DNA from: Gammaproteobacteria bacterium
Lineage (GTDB): Bacteria; Pseudomonadota; Gammaproteobacteria; Tenderiales; Tenderiaceae
Reading direction: 5' to 3'
Assembly: GCA_027001525.1 (NCBI GenBank)
Contig: JALTMR010000131.1
Span: 1 to 7,132 of the forward strand
Length of the DNA stretch: 7,132 nucleotides
The translations under genes and the position numbers were made by a program. The notes beneath the pieces were generated by a model that was given only the letters and a program-made list of their open reading frames with translations, had not been told where the DNA came from and made no database searches. The stretch's first letter is position 1. Each line of letters starts with the position of its first letter. Positions 1-6,985 of this stretch are shown piece by piece.

Positions 1-1661
1 TTGACCACCTAAGCCCGGTGAGTCTGGCCAGCATAGAAGTACGTGATGGTGGCTTGTACGGGGAGGGGGAGTTGACGCCTTCTATCCCGCTGTTTGCGAA
101 TACGCCGCTTCGCATCTGTCTTGATGGCAATGATTTGCGGTTCAGCCTCGAATACAGCGCTGACATGCTCAATATCCCTGTTCCCGGGATCTCTTTGGAT
201 GAAGGCAGTATTTCGCTGTTTTATAGCAGTGAAGAGGGCTTTGGAGGAGAGGGGCGTGTTGATTTCAGTATTGACCAGCTGGGTGCCGGCAATCTGGAGG
301 TGCAAGTTTCACAGCAAGGCGGTTTTGGCGCTACAGGTGAGTTCGACTTTGATTCAGAGCTTTTTGATCGGGCCAGGATCCGTGTCTGGTATCGGGACAG
401 CGCTTTTGGCGGTGAGGGCGAAATTGGAATTGATAGCCCGGATAAGGTACGAGGTATCGAAGCAGCGAATTTGACCGTCATGTTTGCGCAGAACAGCTTT
501 TCCGCTTCGGGAGAGGTCAGCCCTGCTATCCCCGGTGTGGAACAGGCGGGATTATCGGTGGCTTATGCAGAGGATGAGGGGTTGACCATTGGTGGCACTC
601 TTCAGCTCTCGGAGGATGTGCCCGGCATTGAGTCTGGTTCGCTGGTCGTGACGGTCAGTAAGCGCGGTGAGGCCTGGTCTGTTGTCGCAGAGGGTAGCGC
701 TGTGCCTGCCATTCCCGGCATAGATTCGGATCTTTCGATCAATTACAACGACGGTGCGTTCACCGCTGAGGTTACCGCGCAGTACGAGCGCGGGATGCTC
801 TCCGGCGAGATCATGGCGGGGGTGACGAATCGTAGTGTGGGCGAAGGTGGTGAGCTTTCCGATGCAGCGCAGCCGGATAATCCGCTGATTGTCTATGGCG
901 GTGGTTCGTTAACGTTGCAGATTGCCCCGTGGCTGGCGGGGACGGCGGGTGTGCAGTTCGCGCCCGACGGGGAGATTACGGTGACCGGTGAGATAGGTTT
1001 GCCGGATCAACTTGAGGTTTTTGCTCGTCAGGAGATCGATAAATCGATTTTCAGCATCGCTGTGCAGGCCCCTATTGTGCCGGGAATTGTGGCGGAAATA
1101 GGCGGTGGTTTGAGTGCGGAGGCGGGCATCGGTCCGGGCGTGATCGATGAGTTGCGTTTGGGGATTACCTACAATCCGGCCCGTGAGGAAGATACGACCA
1201 TCACCGGGGATGCTCATCTCAATATCCCGGCTGATGCTGGCTTGCGTCTGTCGGTGCGGGCGGGCATCGGCCTGGGTATTACCGGCGCGAGTGCTACGGG
1301 CGGACTGGAGGTGGGGGGTGCGCTGGGCATCAGTGGTGCGGCGGAGGCGGGTGTGCATGTGGAGTGGTCTCCTGCTAGCGGTCTGGCGTTGAATGCGGAT
1401 GTTTCACTGTCTGCTCAGCCCAGTTTTACTTTTGACGTTTCGGGGTATGTCAGCGTGCGTGCCTTGGGGTTTAGTGTGTATGACGAAACCTATGAGCTGG
1501 CCTCGTTTGAGTTCGGGTCTGATTATCGTTTCGGTATCAGTTTGCCTGTGCACTATCAGGAGGGCGAACCGTTCGATATCTCTCTGGACGATGTGACATT
1601 TGAGGTGCCGGATATCGATACCGATCAGCTGTTGAAAGATCTCGTGGCAAGGGTGGCGTGA
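1..1661 (+). CDS. Beta-repeat glycine-rich protein, C-terminal part (5' truncated); possibly eCIS/DUF4157-associated
   Basis: The frame is open from the first bases. A GTG at 18 lacks a Shine-Dalgarno sequence, so this is the 3' part of a longer gene; numbering below counts that GTG as residue 1. There is no visible signal peptide, membrane helix or enzymatic motif. Residues about 50-235 form units of 27-31 residues, each an alternating beta-strand segment with G(F/L)xxxGE and often ending (I/V)PG(I/V)(E/D): residues 54-59, 171-175, 201-205, 232-235. Residues 355-450 are very rich in Gly and Ala with strand-like alternation. The tail (about 470-547) reads FDVSGYVSV, YELASFEFGSDYRFGISLPVHY, EGEPFDISLDDVTFEVPDID. 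This tail resembles, from memory, the C-terminal region of large DUF4157 ('eCIS core') proteins linked to contractile injection systems; that is inference, as the DUF4157 domain itself is not in the window. Alternatives are a surface beta-solenoid or another secreted repeat protein. Coding status is secure, function is not. Confidence 0.85.
   Translation, partial: DHLSPVSLASIEVRDGGLYGEGELTPSIPLFANTPLRICLDGNDLRFSLEYSADMLNIPVPGISLDEGSISLFYSSEEGFGGEGRVDFSIDQLGAGNLEVQVSQQGGFGATGEFDFDSELFDRARIRVWYRDSAFGGEGEIGIDSPDKVRGIEAANLTVMFAQNSFSASGEVSPAIPGVEQAGLSVAYAEDEGLTIGGTLQLSEDVPGIESGSLVVTVSKRGEAWSVVAEGSAVPAIPGIDSDLSINYNDGAFTAEVTAQYERGMLSGEIMAGVTNRSVGEGGELSDAAQPDNPLIVYGGGSLTLQIAPWLAGTAGVQFAPDGEITVTGEIGLPDQLEVFARQEIDKSIFSIAVQAPIVPGIVAEIGGGLSAEAGIGPGVIDELRLGITYNPAREEDTTITGDAHLNIPADAGLRLSVRAGIGLGITGASATGGLEVGGALGISGAAEAGVHVEWSPASGLALNADVSLSAQPSFTFDVSGYVSVRALGFSVYDETYELASFEFGSDYRFGISLPVHYQEGEPFDISLDDVTFEVPDIDTDQLLKDLVARVA
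174..722 (+). repeat. Tandem protein repeats of about 30 residues in the beta-rich gene
   Basis: Within the first gene, residues about 53-235 fall into about six degenerate units. Each has two or three alternating hydrophobic strands, a GxGGEG or GxxASGE turn, and a boundary near a conserved glycine. Boundaries lie near residues 57, 88, 117, 146, 173, 203 and 234, giving steps of 27-31. The repeats are clear in protein but diverged in DNA, which suggests old duplications under selection for fold rather than recent expansion. Confidence 0.6.
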
Positions 1662-2563
1662 TGAGCGAAGTGGAAGAGCGGATGCGAGCAGGAGTGAAGG
1701 CTCATCTGGAGGGGTGTTTGGAGGAGGCGGCAGCAATGTATCTGGCGGTGCTGGATGACGATCCATCAAATGCAACGGCACACAATAATCTGGGTTTTAT
1801 CTACGCTCAGCAGCAACGCTGGAATGAAGCAGCGCGTCACCTGAAGGCGGCGTTGGCGCTTAAGCCGCTGATGGCGACGGCCCACACCAATTTGGGCCAG
1901 GTGTTGGCAGCTCTGGGGGAGGCTGAGTTGGCGTTCGAGTATCTCAGTCGGGCGACCGAGATTGATCCAATGAGTGTTCAGGCATGGGATAATCTCGGCC
2001 GCGTGTACTTGGGGGCAGGGGACTATCAGAGGGCGGAGTATGCCTGGACGCGGGCGTTGAGGCTTGATTCCACCAGCCCACTGTTGATTGTTCGCCTGGG
2101 CACAGCTGTGGCGGCTCAGAAACGCTTTGATGACGCCGTTTCCATCTATCAGCAGGCGATTGCGCTTGATGCGGCTTGTGGCGCAGCCTGGTCTCAGCTG
2201 GGTGTTATCCGTTTTCTGCAAAAAAACTACGGGTATTGTCGCAATGCGTTGCAGCATGCGCTTGATATTGACAGCAACGATGTGGCCGCCCTGAGGCAGC
2301 TGGGCTTGCTGGAGCTTGTGAGTAAAAACTCACAAGCTGCCAGGGATGCGTTTGAACGGGTGGTTGAGCTCAGCCCTGCTGATGACAGCACGCGGCTGGA
2401 TCTTTCTGTGGTGTTGCTCTCTTTAGGGTGTCCTGGCGAGGCACTCGGTCATCTCAATTTACTTCAACGGCGACAACCTGAGAGTGAACGGATTTGTCGC
2501 TATCGAGATAGGGCGTTAAGGCTGTTGTCTTCCCCTGAGCGGGCGGAGACGGTGCCCTCCTAG
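1661..2563 (+). CDS. Tetratricopeptide repeat (TPR) protein, eight tandem repeats
   Basis: The ATG at 1661 is chosen over the GTG one codon earlier because it forms a TGATG overlap with the preceding stop, and a purine-rich AAGGGTGG lies just upstream. The product is 300 residues. Eight TPR units follow one another with no insertion, starting near residues 4, 38, 72, 106, 140, 174, 208 and 242. The signature position (Gly at 11, 45, 79, 113, 147, 181 and 215; Ser at 249) recurs exactly every 34 residues, with typical NLGxxY...A...Y/F..A(L/I).L(D/K)P patterns. No signal peptide, membrane helix or catalytic domain is visible, so it is probably a cytoplasmic superhelical scaffold that binds peptides or proteins. 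The overlap suggests translational coupling to the beta-repeat protein, for which it could be a chaperone or assembly partner; that is inference. The short tail (about 275-300) is Arg-rich and unassigned. TPR assignment is secure, partner unknown. Confidence 0.93.
   Translation: MSEVEERMRAGVKAHLEGCLEEAAAMYLAVLDDDPSNATAHNNLGFIYAQQQRWNEAARHLKAALALKPLMATAHTNLGQVLAALGEAELAFEYLSRATEIDPMSVQAWDNLGRVYLGAGDYQRAEYAWTRALRLDSTSPLLIVRLGTAVAAQKRFDDAVSIYQQAIALDAACGAAWSQLGVIRFLQKNYGYCRNALQHALDIDSNDVAALRQLGLLELVSKNSQAARDAFERVVELSPADDSTRLDLSVVLLSLGCPGEALGHLNLLQRRQPESERICRYRDRALRLLSSPERAETVPS
2309..2343 (+). repeat. Strong inverted repeat (15-bp stem, AAAA loop) inside the TPR gene
   Basis: AGCTTGTGAGT (2313-2323) pairs perfectly with ACTCACAAGCT (2328-2338) around an AAAA loop. 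Allowing one bulged G at 2339, CTGG (2309-2312) and CCAG (2340-2343) add four more pairs. It encodes residues 217-228 of TPR unit 7. No T-tract follows on either side, so it is not a standard intrinsic terminator. Confidence 0.85.
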
Positions 2564-2699
2564 TTCAGCCTGAATCCGTCCCTTCAGGGCGGCGCATAGC
2601 ACAAGCCCTTGTCTCTTGCCGTCTGATCGTCGGTGGTGATGGGGCGAAAGTGCGCAAGTTTTGGTCTGAAATGCGGGCTAGGCCGGTCAATGGCTAATA

Positions 2700-2708
2700 T
2701 GGGATAAT
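2700..2708 (+). promoter_or_regulatory. Probable recA promoter, extended -10 element
   Basis: TGGGATAAT fits the extended -10 form TGn-TATAAT, with GATAAT matching five of six consensus bases. Transcription would begin near 2715, giving a leader of about 57 bases before recA. No good -35 hexamer lies 16-18 bases upstream, which extended -10 promoters tolerate. A second weaker -10-like TAATAT lies just upstream (2695-2700). Confidence 0.45.
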
Positions 2709-2759
2709 GGGCGGATTCGCGTGGGGTGTTTGGTTGCCCCTGGCTTTTTGACGGTTTTT

Positions 2760-2765
2760 AAGGGG
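2760..2765 (+). promoter_or_regulatory. recA ribosome binding site
   Basis: AAGGGG ends six bases before the ATG at 2772. This places initiation at 2772 rather than at the in-frame GTG at 2721, which has no comparable site and would add 17 residues foreign to the family. Confidence 0.75.
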
Positions 2766-2771
2766 ATCGCA

Positions 2772-3797
2772 ATGGACGACAACAAGCAGAAGGCGTTGGG
2801 TGCGGCGCTGACTCAAATTGAGCGCCAGTTTGGCAAGGGCTCCATCATGCGGATGGGGGATGCGGGTGCGGTGCGTGATATTGAAGCGATCTCTACCGGC
2901 TCTCTGACGCTCGATATTGCGTTAGGCATCGGTGGTCTGCCCAAAGGCCGGGTGATCGAAATCTACGGCCCGGAGTCTTCGGGTAAAACCACGCTGACGT
3001 TGCAGGTGATTGCCGAAGCCCAGAAGCTGGGGGGGACGGCGGCATTTGTTGATGCCGAGCATGCGCTTGACCCGGACTACGCGGCCAAACTGGGCGTGAA
3101 TGTGGATGACCTGCTGGTGTCTCAGCCGGACACAGGTGAGCAGGCCCTGGAGATTACAGACATGCTAGTGCGTTCCGCCGCGGTGGATATTGTGGTGGTC
3201 GACTCTGTGGCGGCATTGACGCCCAAGGCGGAGATCGAGGGCGATATGGGGGATCATCACGTTGGTCTCCAGGCGCGTCTGATGTCCCAGGCGCTGCGCA
3301 AGCTGACGGCGAATATCAAACGTTCCAACACGCTGGTGATTTTCATCAACCAGATTCGCATGAAAATCGGCGTCATGTTTGGCAACCCTGAAACCACTAC
3401 TGGCGGTAATGCGCTGAAGTTCTACTCCTCTGTGCGTCTCGATATTCGTCGTACCGGCTCGATTAAAAAGGGCGATGAAATTGTCGGTAACGAGACCCGG
3501 GTAAAGGTGGTAAAAAACAAGGTATCCCCGCCATTCAAGCAGGCTGAATTTGAGATCCTCTACGGCGAGGGTATCTCCCGTATGGGTGAGGTGATCAGCC
3601 TTGGCGTAAAGCAGGGGTTAATCGATAAAGCCGGTGCCTGGTACAGCTACAATGGCGACCGCATTGGCCAGGGAAAAGAGAATGTGCGCAAGTTTCTAAA
3701 GGATAACCCCGACATCGCTCAGGAGATTGAGGCCAATATTCGTGCCGCGTTGCTGCCCCAGGCCGAGACCAAGAAGGAAGAGACGGTCGAGAGGTAA
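2772..3797 (+). CDS. recA: Recombinase RecA
   Basis: A complete RecA of 341 residues. It polymerises on single-stranded DNA, catalyses ATP-dependent homologous pairing and strand exchange, and as a filament stimulates LexA self-cleavage. Visible landmarks: N-terminal helix [20 protein letters not shown]; Walker [10 protein letters not shown] at 66-74; AEHALD near 96-101, including the catalytic Glu; Walker B strand [12 protein letters not shown] near 138-149; and the DNA-binding loop 2 region [15 protein letters not shown] near 195-209. The C-terminal tail ([12 protein letters not shown]) is shorter and less acidic than that of the 353-residue E. coli protein. The start at 2772 is supported by AAGGGG six bases upstream and by the family N-terminus MDDNKQKAL. 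recX follows with no intervening base, so the two are surely cotranscribed. A canonical LexA operator was not found in the 208 bases upstream, which is unusual for an SOS gene in this class. Confidence 0.99.
   Translation: MDDNKQKALGAALTQIERQFGKGSIMRMGDAGAVRDIEAISTGSLTLDIALGIGGLPKGRVIEIYGPESSGKTTLTLQVIAEAQKLGGTAAFVDAEHALDPDYAAKLGVNVDDLLVSQPDTGEQALEITDMLVRSAAVDIVVVDSVAALTPKAEIEGDMGDHHVGLQARLMSQALRKLTANIKRSNTLVIFINQIRMKIGVMFGNPETTTGGNALKFYSSVRLDIRRTGSIKKGDEIVGNETRVKVVKNKVSPPFKQAEFEILYGEGISRMGEVISLGVKQGLIDKAGAWYSYNGDRIGQGKENVRKFLKDNPDIAQEIEANIRAALLPQAETKKEETVER
3789..3794 (+). promoter_or_regulatory. recX ribosome binding site inside the recA 3' end
   Basis: GAGAGG occupies the last codons of recA. 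It ends three bases before the GTG at 3798, which is tight, and 12 bases before an alternative in-frame GTG at 3807. It overlaps the region where ribosomes terminate on recA, consistent with coupled translation. Confidence 0.5.
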
Positions 3798-4259
3798 GTG
3801 CCGGCTGTGGAGAAGGCGCCGTCCCTGAGTTGTCGCAACGCAGCGCTGGGGCTACTGGCCCGGCGCGAGCATTCTACGCAGGAGCTGCAACGCAAGCTCG
3901 ACGCCCGTGGTTACGGGAACGATGAAGTTGAAACCGTGCTCGCTGATCTGCATCGCGAGCATTTGCTTTCTGACGAGCGCTTTACCGAAGAGTATGTGCG
4001 TTTTCGAGTGAACAAAGGCTTTGGGCCGGTTCGGTTAAAGCAGGAGCTGGCAGAGCGAGGCATCAGCGCTGCCCAGGCGGCACCCTATCTGGAAGGGTAT
4101 GACTGGTTTGATTTGGCTGCTGAAGCGCGGCTTAAGCGTTTTGGTCATCTGGAACCTGATGATTTCAAGCATCGGGCGAAGCAGATGCGGTTTTTGCAAT
4201 ATCGCGGTTTTACTGCCGAGCAGATTCGGAATGTATTTAAACAAAATGATTGGGAATAA
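3798..4259 (+). CDS. recX: Regulatory protein RecX
   Basis: RecX binds RecA filaments and limits their growth and activity. This product is 153 residues, near the usual 150-165. Visible features: three-helix RecX modules, with RRxHSxxEL(Q)RKL at about 22-34; the family signature LLSDERFTEEYVRFRVNKG and FGPVRLKQELAERGI at about 56-89; and a C-terminal RFLQYRGFTAEQIRNVF at 131-147. It begins with GTG immediately after the recA TAA, with no spacer. GTG at 3807 is an alternative start that would remove three residues, and no ATG is available nearby. The non-ATG start and tight ribosome site would keep RecX well below RecA, as expected for a modulator of an abundant protein. alaS follows 12 bases after the stop. 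Confidence 0.95.
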   Translation: MPAVEKAPSLSCRNAALGLLARREHSTQELQRKLDARGYGNDEVETVLADLHREHLLSDERFTEEYVRFRVNKGFGPVRLKQELAERGISAAQAAPYLEGYDWFDLAAEARLKRFGHLEPDDFKHRAKQMRFLQYRGFTAEQIRNVFKQNDWE

Positions 4260-4271
4260 CAGATTAGCATC

Positions 4272-6893
4272 ATGAAAAGCGCCGAGATTCGCCAAGCCTT
4301 TTTGGAGTTCTTCCGTGAGCGGGGACACGAGGTGGTGGCCAGTAGCCCATTGGTGCCCGCCAATGACCCGACACTGCTCTTTACCAATGCTGGCATGGTT
4401 CAGTTCAAAGAGGCTTTTCTGGGGCTGGAAACGCGCGCCTGTACGAGGGCAGCCTCCTCGCAGCGTTGTGTGCGTGCCGGGGGCAAGCACAATGATTTGG
4501 AGAATGTGGGTTATACCGCTCGCCACCACACTTTTTTCGAAATGCTGGGCAACTTCAGTTTTGGTGACTATTTCAAACGCGAGGCGATTCAATACGCCTG
4601 GGAGCTGCTGACGGTTGTATTCAAGCTTCCTCCCGAAAAGCTGTGGGTCACAGTTTATGCGGAAGATGATGAAGCGGCTGACATCTGGCTGAAGGAGATC
4701 GGTGTCCACCCTGATCGCCTCACTCGTATCGGCGACAAGCCCGGTAAAAGGTACGACAGCGATAATTTCTGGTCTATGGGGGATACCGGTCCGTGTGGTC
4801 CCTGTACCGAGATTTTTTACGATCACGGTGAAGGTGTGGCCGGGGGGCCGCCCGGCACCCCGGACGAAGACGGTGATCGATATATCGAGATATGGAATCT
4901 GGTGTTCATGCAGTACAACCGGGATGCGGATGGCGTGATGACGCCGCTGCCCAAGCCTTCGGTGGATACCGGCATGGGGATGGAACGTCTGGCTGCTGTG
5001 CTTCAGGGTGTGCACAGCAACTACGAAATTGACCTGTTTCAACGCCTGATCAAGGCCGCTGCGCGGGTGACCCATACCCAGGAGCTGGAAAACAACTCCC
5101 TGCGGGTGATTGCCGACCACATTCGCTCATGCGCATTTCTGATCACCGATGGTGTTATGCCCTCTAACGAGGGGCGGGGTTACGTGCTGCGCCGGATTAT
5201 TCGGCGCGCGATTCGTCACGGCTATCAGTTGGGAATGCATGGGCTCTTCTTCTATAGATTAGTACCCACGCTGGTGGATGAGATGGGCGAGGCCTATCCC
5301 GAGCTGGCCAAAGCACAGCCGCAGGTGGAGCGTATTTTGCGGTTGGAAGAGGAGCGTTTTGCCGAGACGCTGGATCAAGGGATGAAGATTCTGGATGAGG
5401 CGATCAGTCAGCTGGAGGGCAAAACAATCCCTGGCGACGTGGTCTTCAAGCTCTACGATACTTATGGATTCCCTGCTGATCTGACCGCTGATATTGCTCG
5501 GGAGCGGGGCCTGTCGATTGACTCCGACGGTTTTGACCGTGACATGGCAGCTCAGCGCGAGCGCGCCCGCGCTGCCAGCCAGTTCGGTAGCGCCCATACT
5601 GGCAAAGTGGATATTGATGCTGAGTGTGAGTTCACCGGGTACAGCTCATTGAGCGATGAGGCGGAAGTGATTGCCTTGTTTGCAGAGGGTAAGGCTGTGG
5701 ATCGTCTCAACTCCGGTGAAGATGGAATGGTGGTGTTATCCAAAACGCCCTTCTATGCAGAGTCCGGTGGTCAGGTGGGGGATGCTGGCGTTCTGCGTCG
5801 TGCAGGCGTGCGCTTCGACGTGGTGGATACGCAAAAGCAGGGGCATGGGGTGAATGCTCACATCGGTAAAATGGTGGAGGGTTCCATCAGCGTGGGCGAC
5901 AAGCTAAACGCCGAGGTTGATGGTGTGCGTCGCCAGGCCATTGTGCTGAACCATTCGGCGACACATATTCTTCATGCAGCGCTGCGCCAGATTCTGGGTG
6001 AACACGTGACTCAGAAGGGATCCCTGGTTCAGCCCGACCGATTGCGTTTTGATTTCTCCCATTTTGAGGCGGTGACGCCGGAACAGCTCAAGCAGGTGGA
6101 GCAGCTCGTCAATCAGCAGATTCGAGAAAATAACGAAGTCGTAACGCGTGTGATGAGTTATGACGAAGCGGTAGAGGCCGGCGCTATGGCGCTCTTTGGT
6201 GAAAAGTACTCGGATGAGGTGCGGGTACTGAGTATCGGTGAGTTTTCTACTGAATTGTGTGGTGGCGTCCATGCTCGTCGTGCCGGTGATATCGGTCTGC
6301 TGAAAATTGTGGTCGAAGCGGGAATTGCCGCAGGCGTTCGCCGGATTGAAGCCGTGACCGGGGAAGCGGCACTGAACTGGGTCGAAGGGATCGATGAGTG
6401 CCTGGGCGATATCGCCGGGTTGCTGAAGGGCTCTCGTGACGATGCCCGAGACCGAGTGAGCCAATTGCTTGAGCGTAATCGAAAGCTGGAAAAAGAGCTG
6501 GAGCAACTCAAATCGAAAATAGCGAGTTCGCAAGGTGGTGAGTTAATCTCGAAAGCGGTGGAAATCGATGGAATCAAGGTGCTGGCCGCCTGCCTAGAGG
6601 GAGCGGATGCCAAAACGCTGCGAAATACCGTTGATCAACTAAAAAGCAAACTTGACTCTGCCGCCGTGGTGCTTGGTGCTGTATCGAATGGCAAGGTGAT
6701 GCTGACAGCCGGTGTGAGCAAAGGCCTGACCTCACGCTTAAGCGCTGGCGAGCTGGTTAATCATGTGGCTCAGCAGGTGGGCGGCAAGGGTGGCGGGCGT
6801 CCAGATATGGCACAGGCTGGAGGCACTGATCCGGCAGCTTTGGATGGTGCCCTGAAGTCCGTTGAGGGTTGGGTGAAAGAAAAATTAGCTTGA
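4272..6893 (+). CDS. alaS: Alanine--tRNA ligase (AlaRS)
   Basis: A complete class II synthetase of 873 residues (E. coli about 876). It charges tRNA-Ala and hydrolyses Ser- or Gly-mischarged tRNA-Ala in the cytoplasm. Catalytic domain: [12 protein letters not shown] near 33-44, [19 protein letters not shown] near 63-81, [18 protein letters not shown] from 85, [17 protein letters not shown] near 170-186 and [11 protein letters not shown] near 230-240. tRNA-recognition region: [39 protein letters not shown]. Editing domain: HSATH with His561 and His565, and CGGVH with Cys663 and His667, so all four zinc-type ligands are present. The last motif is normally CGGTH followed by TGDIG; here it is CGGVH and AGDIG. 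A coiled-coil segment (about 730-755) leads to the C-terminal C-Ala domain, ending with [17 protein letters not shown] at about 837-853. No clear Shine-Dalgarno precedes the ATG: the gap is CAGATTAGCATC, and the nearest purine run, GGGAA, is about 15 bases away. Likely cotranscribed with recA-recX. Confidence 0.99.
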   Translation: MKSAEIRQAFLEFFRERGHEVVASSPLVPANDPTLLFTNAGMVQFKEAFLGLETRACTRAASSQRCVRAGGKHNDLENVGYTARHHTFFEMLGNFSFGDYFKREAIQYAWELLTVVFKLPPEKLWVTVYAEDDEAADIWLKEIGVHPDRLTRIGDKPGKRYDSDNFWSMGDTGPCGPCTEIFYDHGEGVAGGPPGTPDEDGDRYIEIWNLVFMQYNRDADGVMTPLPKPSVDTGMGMERLAAVLQGVHSNYEIDLFQRLIKAAARVTHTQELENNSLRVIADHIRSCAFLITDGVMPSNEGRGYVLRRIIRRAIRHGYQLGMHGLFFYRLVPTLVDEMGEAYPELAKAQPQVERILRLEEERFAETLDQGMKILDEAISQLEGKTIPGDVVFKLYDTYGFPADLTADIARERGLSIDSDGFDRDMAAQRERARAASQFGSAHTGKVDIDAECEFTGYSSLSDEAEVIALFAEGKAVDRLNSGEDGMVVLSKTPFYAESGGQVGDAGVLRRAGVRFDVVDTQKQGHGVNAHIGKMVEGSISVGDKLNAEVDGVRRQAIVLNHSATHILHAALRQILGEHVTQKGSLVQPDRLRFDFSHFEAVTPEQLKQVEQLVNQQIRENNEVVTRVMSYDEAVEAGAMALFGEKYSDEVRVLSIGEFSTELCGGVHARRAGDIGLLKIVVEAGIAAGVRRIEAVTGEAALNWVEGIDECLGDIAGLLKGSRDDARDRVSQLLERNRKLEKELEQLKSKIASSQGGELISKAVEIDGIKVLAACLEGADAKTLRNTVDQLKSKLDSAAVVLGAVSNGKVMLTAGVSKGLTSRLSAGELVNHVAQQVGGKGGGRPDMAQAGGTDPAALDGALKSVEGWVKEKLA

Positions 6894-6914
6894 CCATAGA
6901 CTTTGATTGATTCT

Positions 6915-6931
6915 AAAGGTGGCTTTTTTTT
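6915..6931 (+). terminator. Possible weak intrinsic terminator after alaS
   Basis: AAAG-GTGG-CTTT forms a short hairpin running into a T8 tract (6924-6931). A longer imperfect alternative pairs CCA (6894-6896) with TGG (6920-6922) and CTTT (6901-6904) with AAAG (6915-6918). The T-tract is good but the stem is weak, so termination would be partial at best. Confidence 0.3.
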
Positions 6932-6941
6932 CTCTCTAGAG

Positions 6942-6947
6942 TAGAAT
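6942..6947 (+). promoter_or_regulatory. Possible lysC promoter -10 element
   Basis: TAGAAT matches five of six bases of TATAAT and lies 39 bases before the lysC ATG in an AT-rich gap. No convincing -35 hexamer is seen 16-18 bases upstream. The start site would fall within or next to the inverted repeat at 6948-6962. Confidence 0.3.
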
Positions 6948-6962
6948 ATCGATTCAATCGAT
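6948..6962. repeat. Perfect inverted repeat ATCGATT-C-AATCGAT in the alaS-lysC gap
   Basis: Two 7-base arms flank a single central C. The sequence is also a direct repeat: ATCGATTC occurs at 6948-6955 and again at 6957-6964, a 9-base step. It lies just downstream of the possible lysC -10, where an operator could act. An 8-base palindrome CTCTAGAG (6934-6941) lies just upstream. Confidence 0.7.
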
Positions 6963-6985
6963 TCGTTGCGTAAGTTGAAATTATA

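Noticed and set aside
18..20. GTG at 18 as the true start of the beta-repeat gene
   Set aside because: The frame stays open to the left edge, no Shine-Dalgarno precedes it, and the protein appears to begin in the middle of a repeat.
909..1358. A 149-codon minus-strand frame opposite the beta-repeat gene
   Set aside because: Low-complexity Arg/Thr/His composition typical of an antisense shadow of a Gly/Ala-rich gene, with no recognisable motif.
2564..2588. Overlapping TTCAG/CTGAA inverted repeats after the TPR gene, considered as a terminator or LexA box
   Set aside because: The CCTGAA/TTCAGG stem is six pairs and is followed by GGCGGC, not a T-tract. As a LexA site, its half-sites are two bases too far apart and lack CTGT/ACAG.
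2601..2612. Palindrome ACAAG-CC-CTTGT in the recA upstream region
   Set aside because: A real short inverted repeat, but it lies about 90 bases from the promoter and matches no regulator site I recognise. A 5-bp arm is easily chance.
2721..2771. GTG at 2721 as the recA start, adding 17 residues
   Set aside because: The extension is foreign to RecA, there is no ribosome site for it, and AAGGGG sits six bases before the ATG at 2772.
4035..5120. A 361-codon open frame on the minus strand across recX and alaS
   Set aside because: It lies opposite two certain genes. Its translation shows no domain, is rich in His/Arg/Pro as expected for an antisense frame, and crosses the gene boundary.
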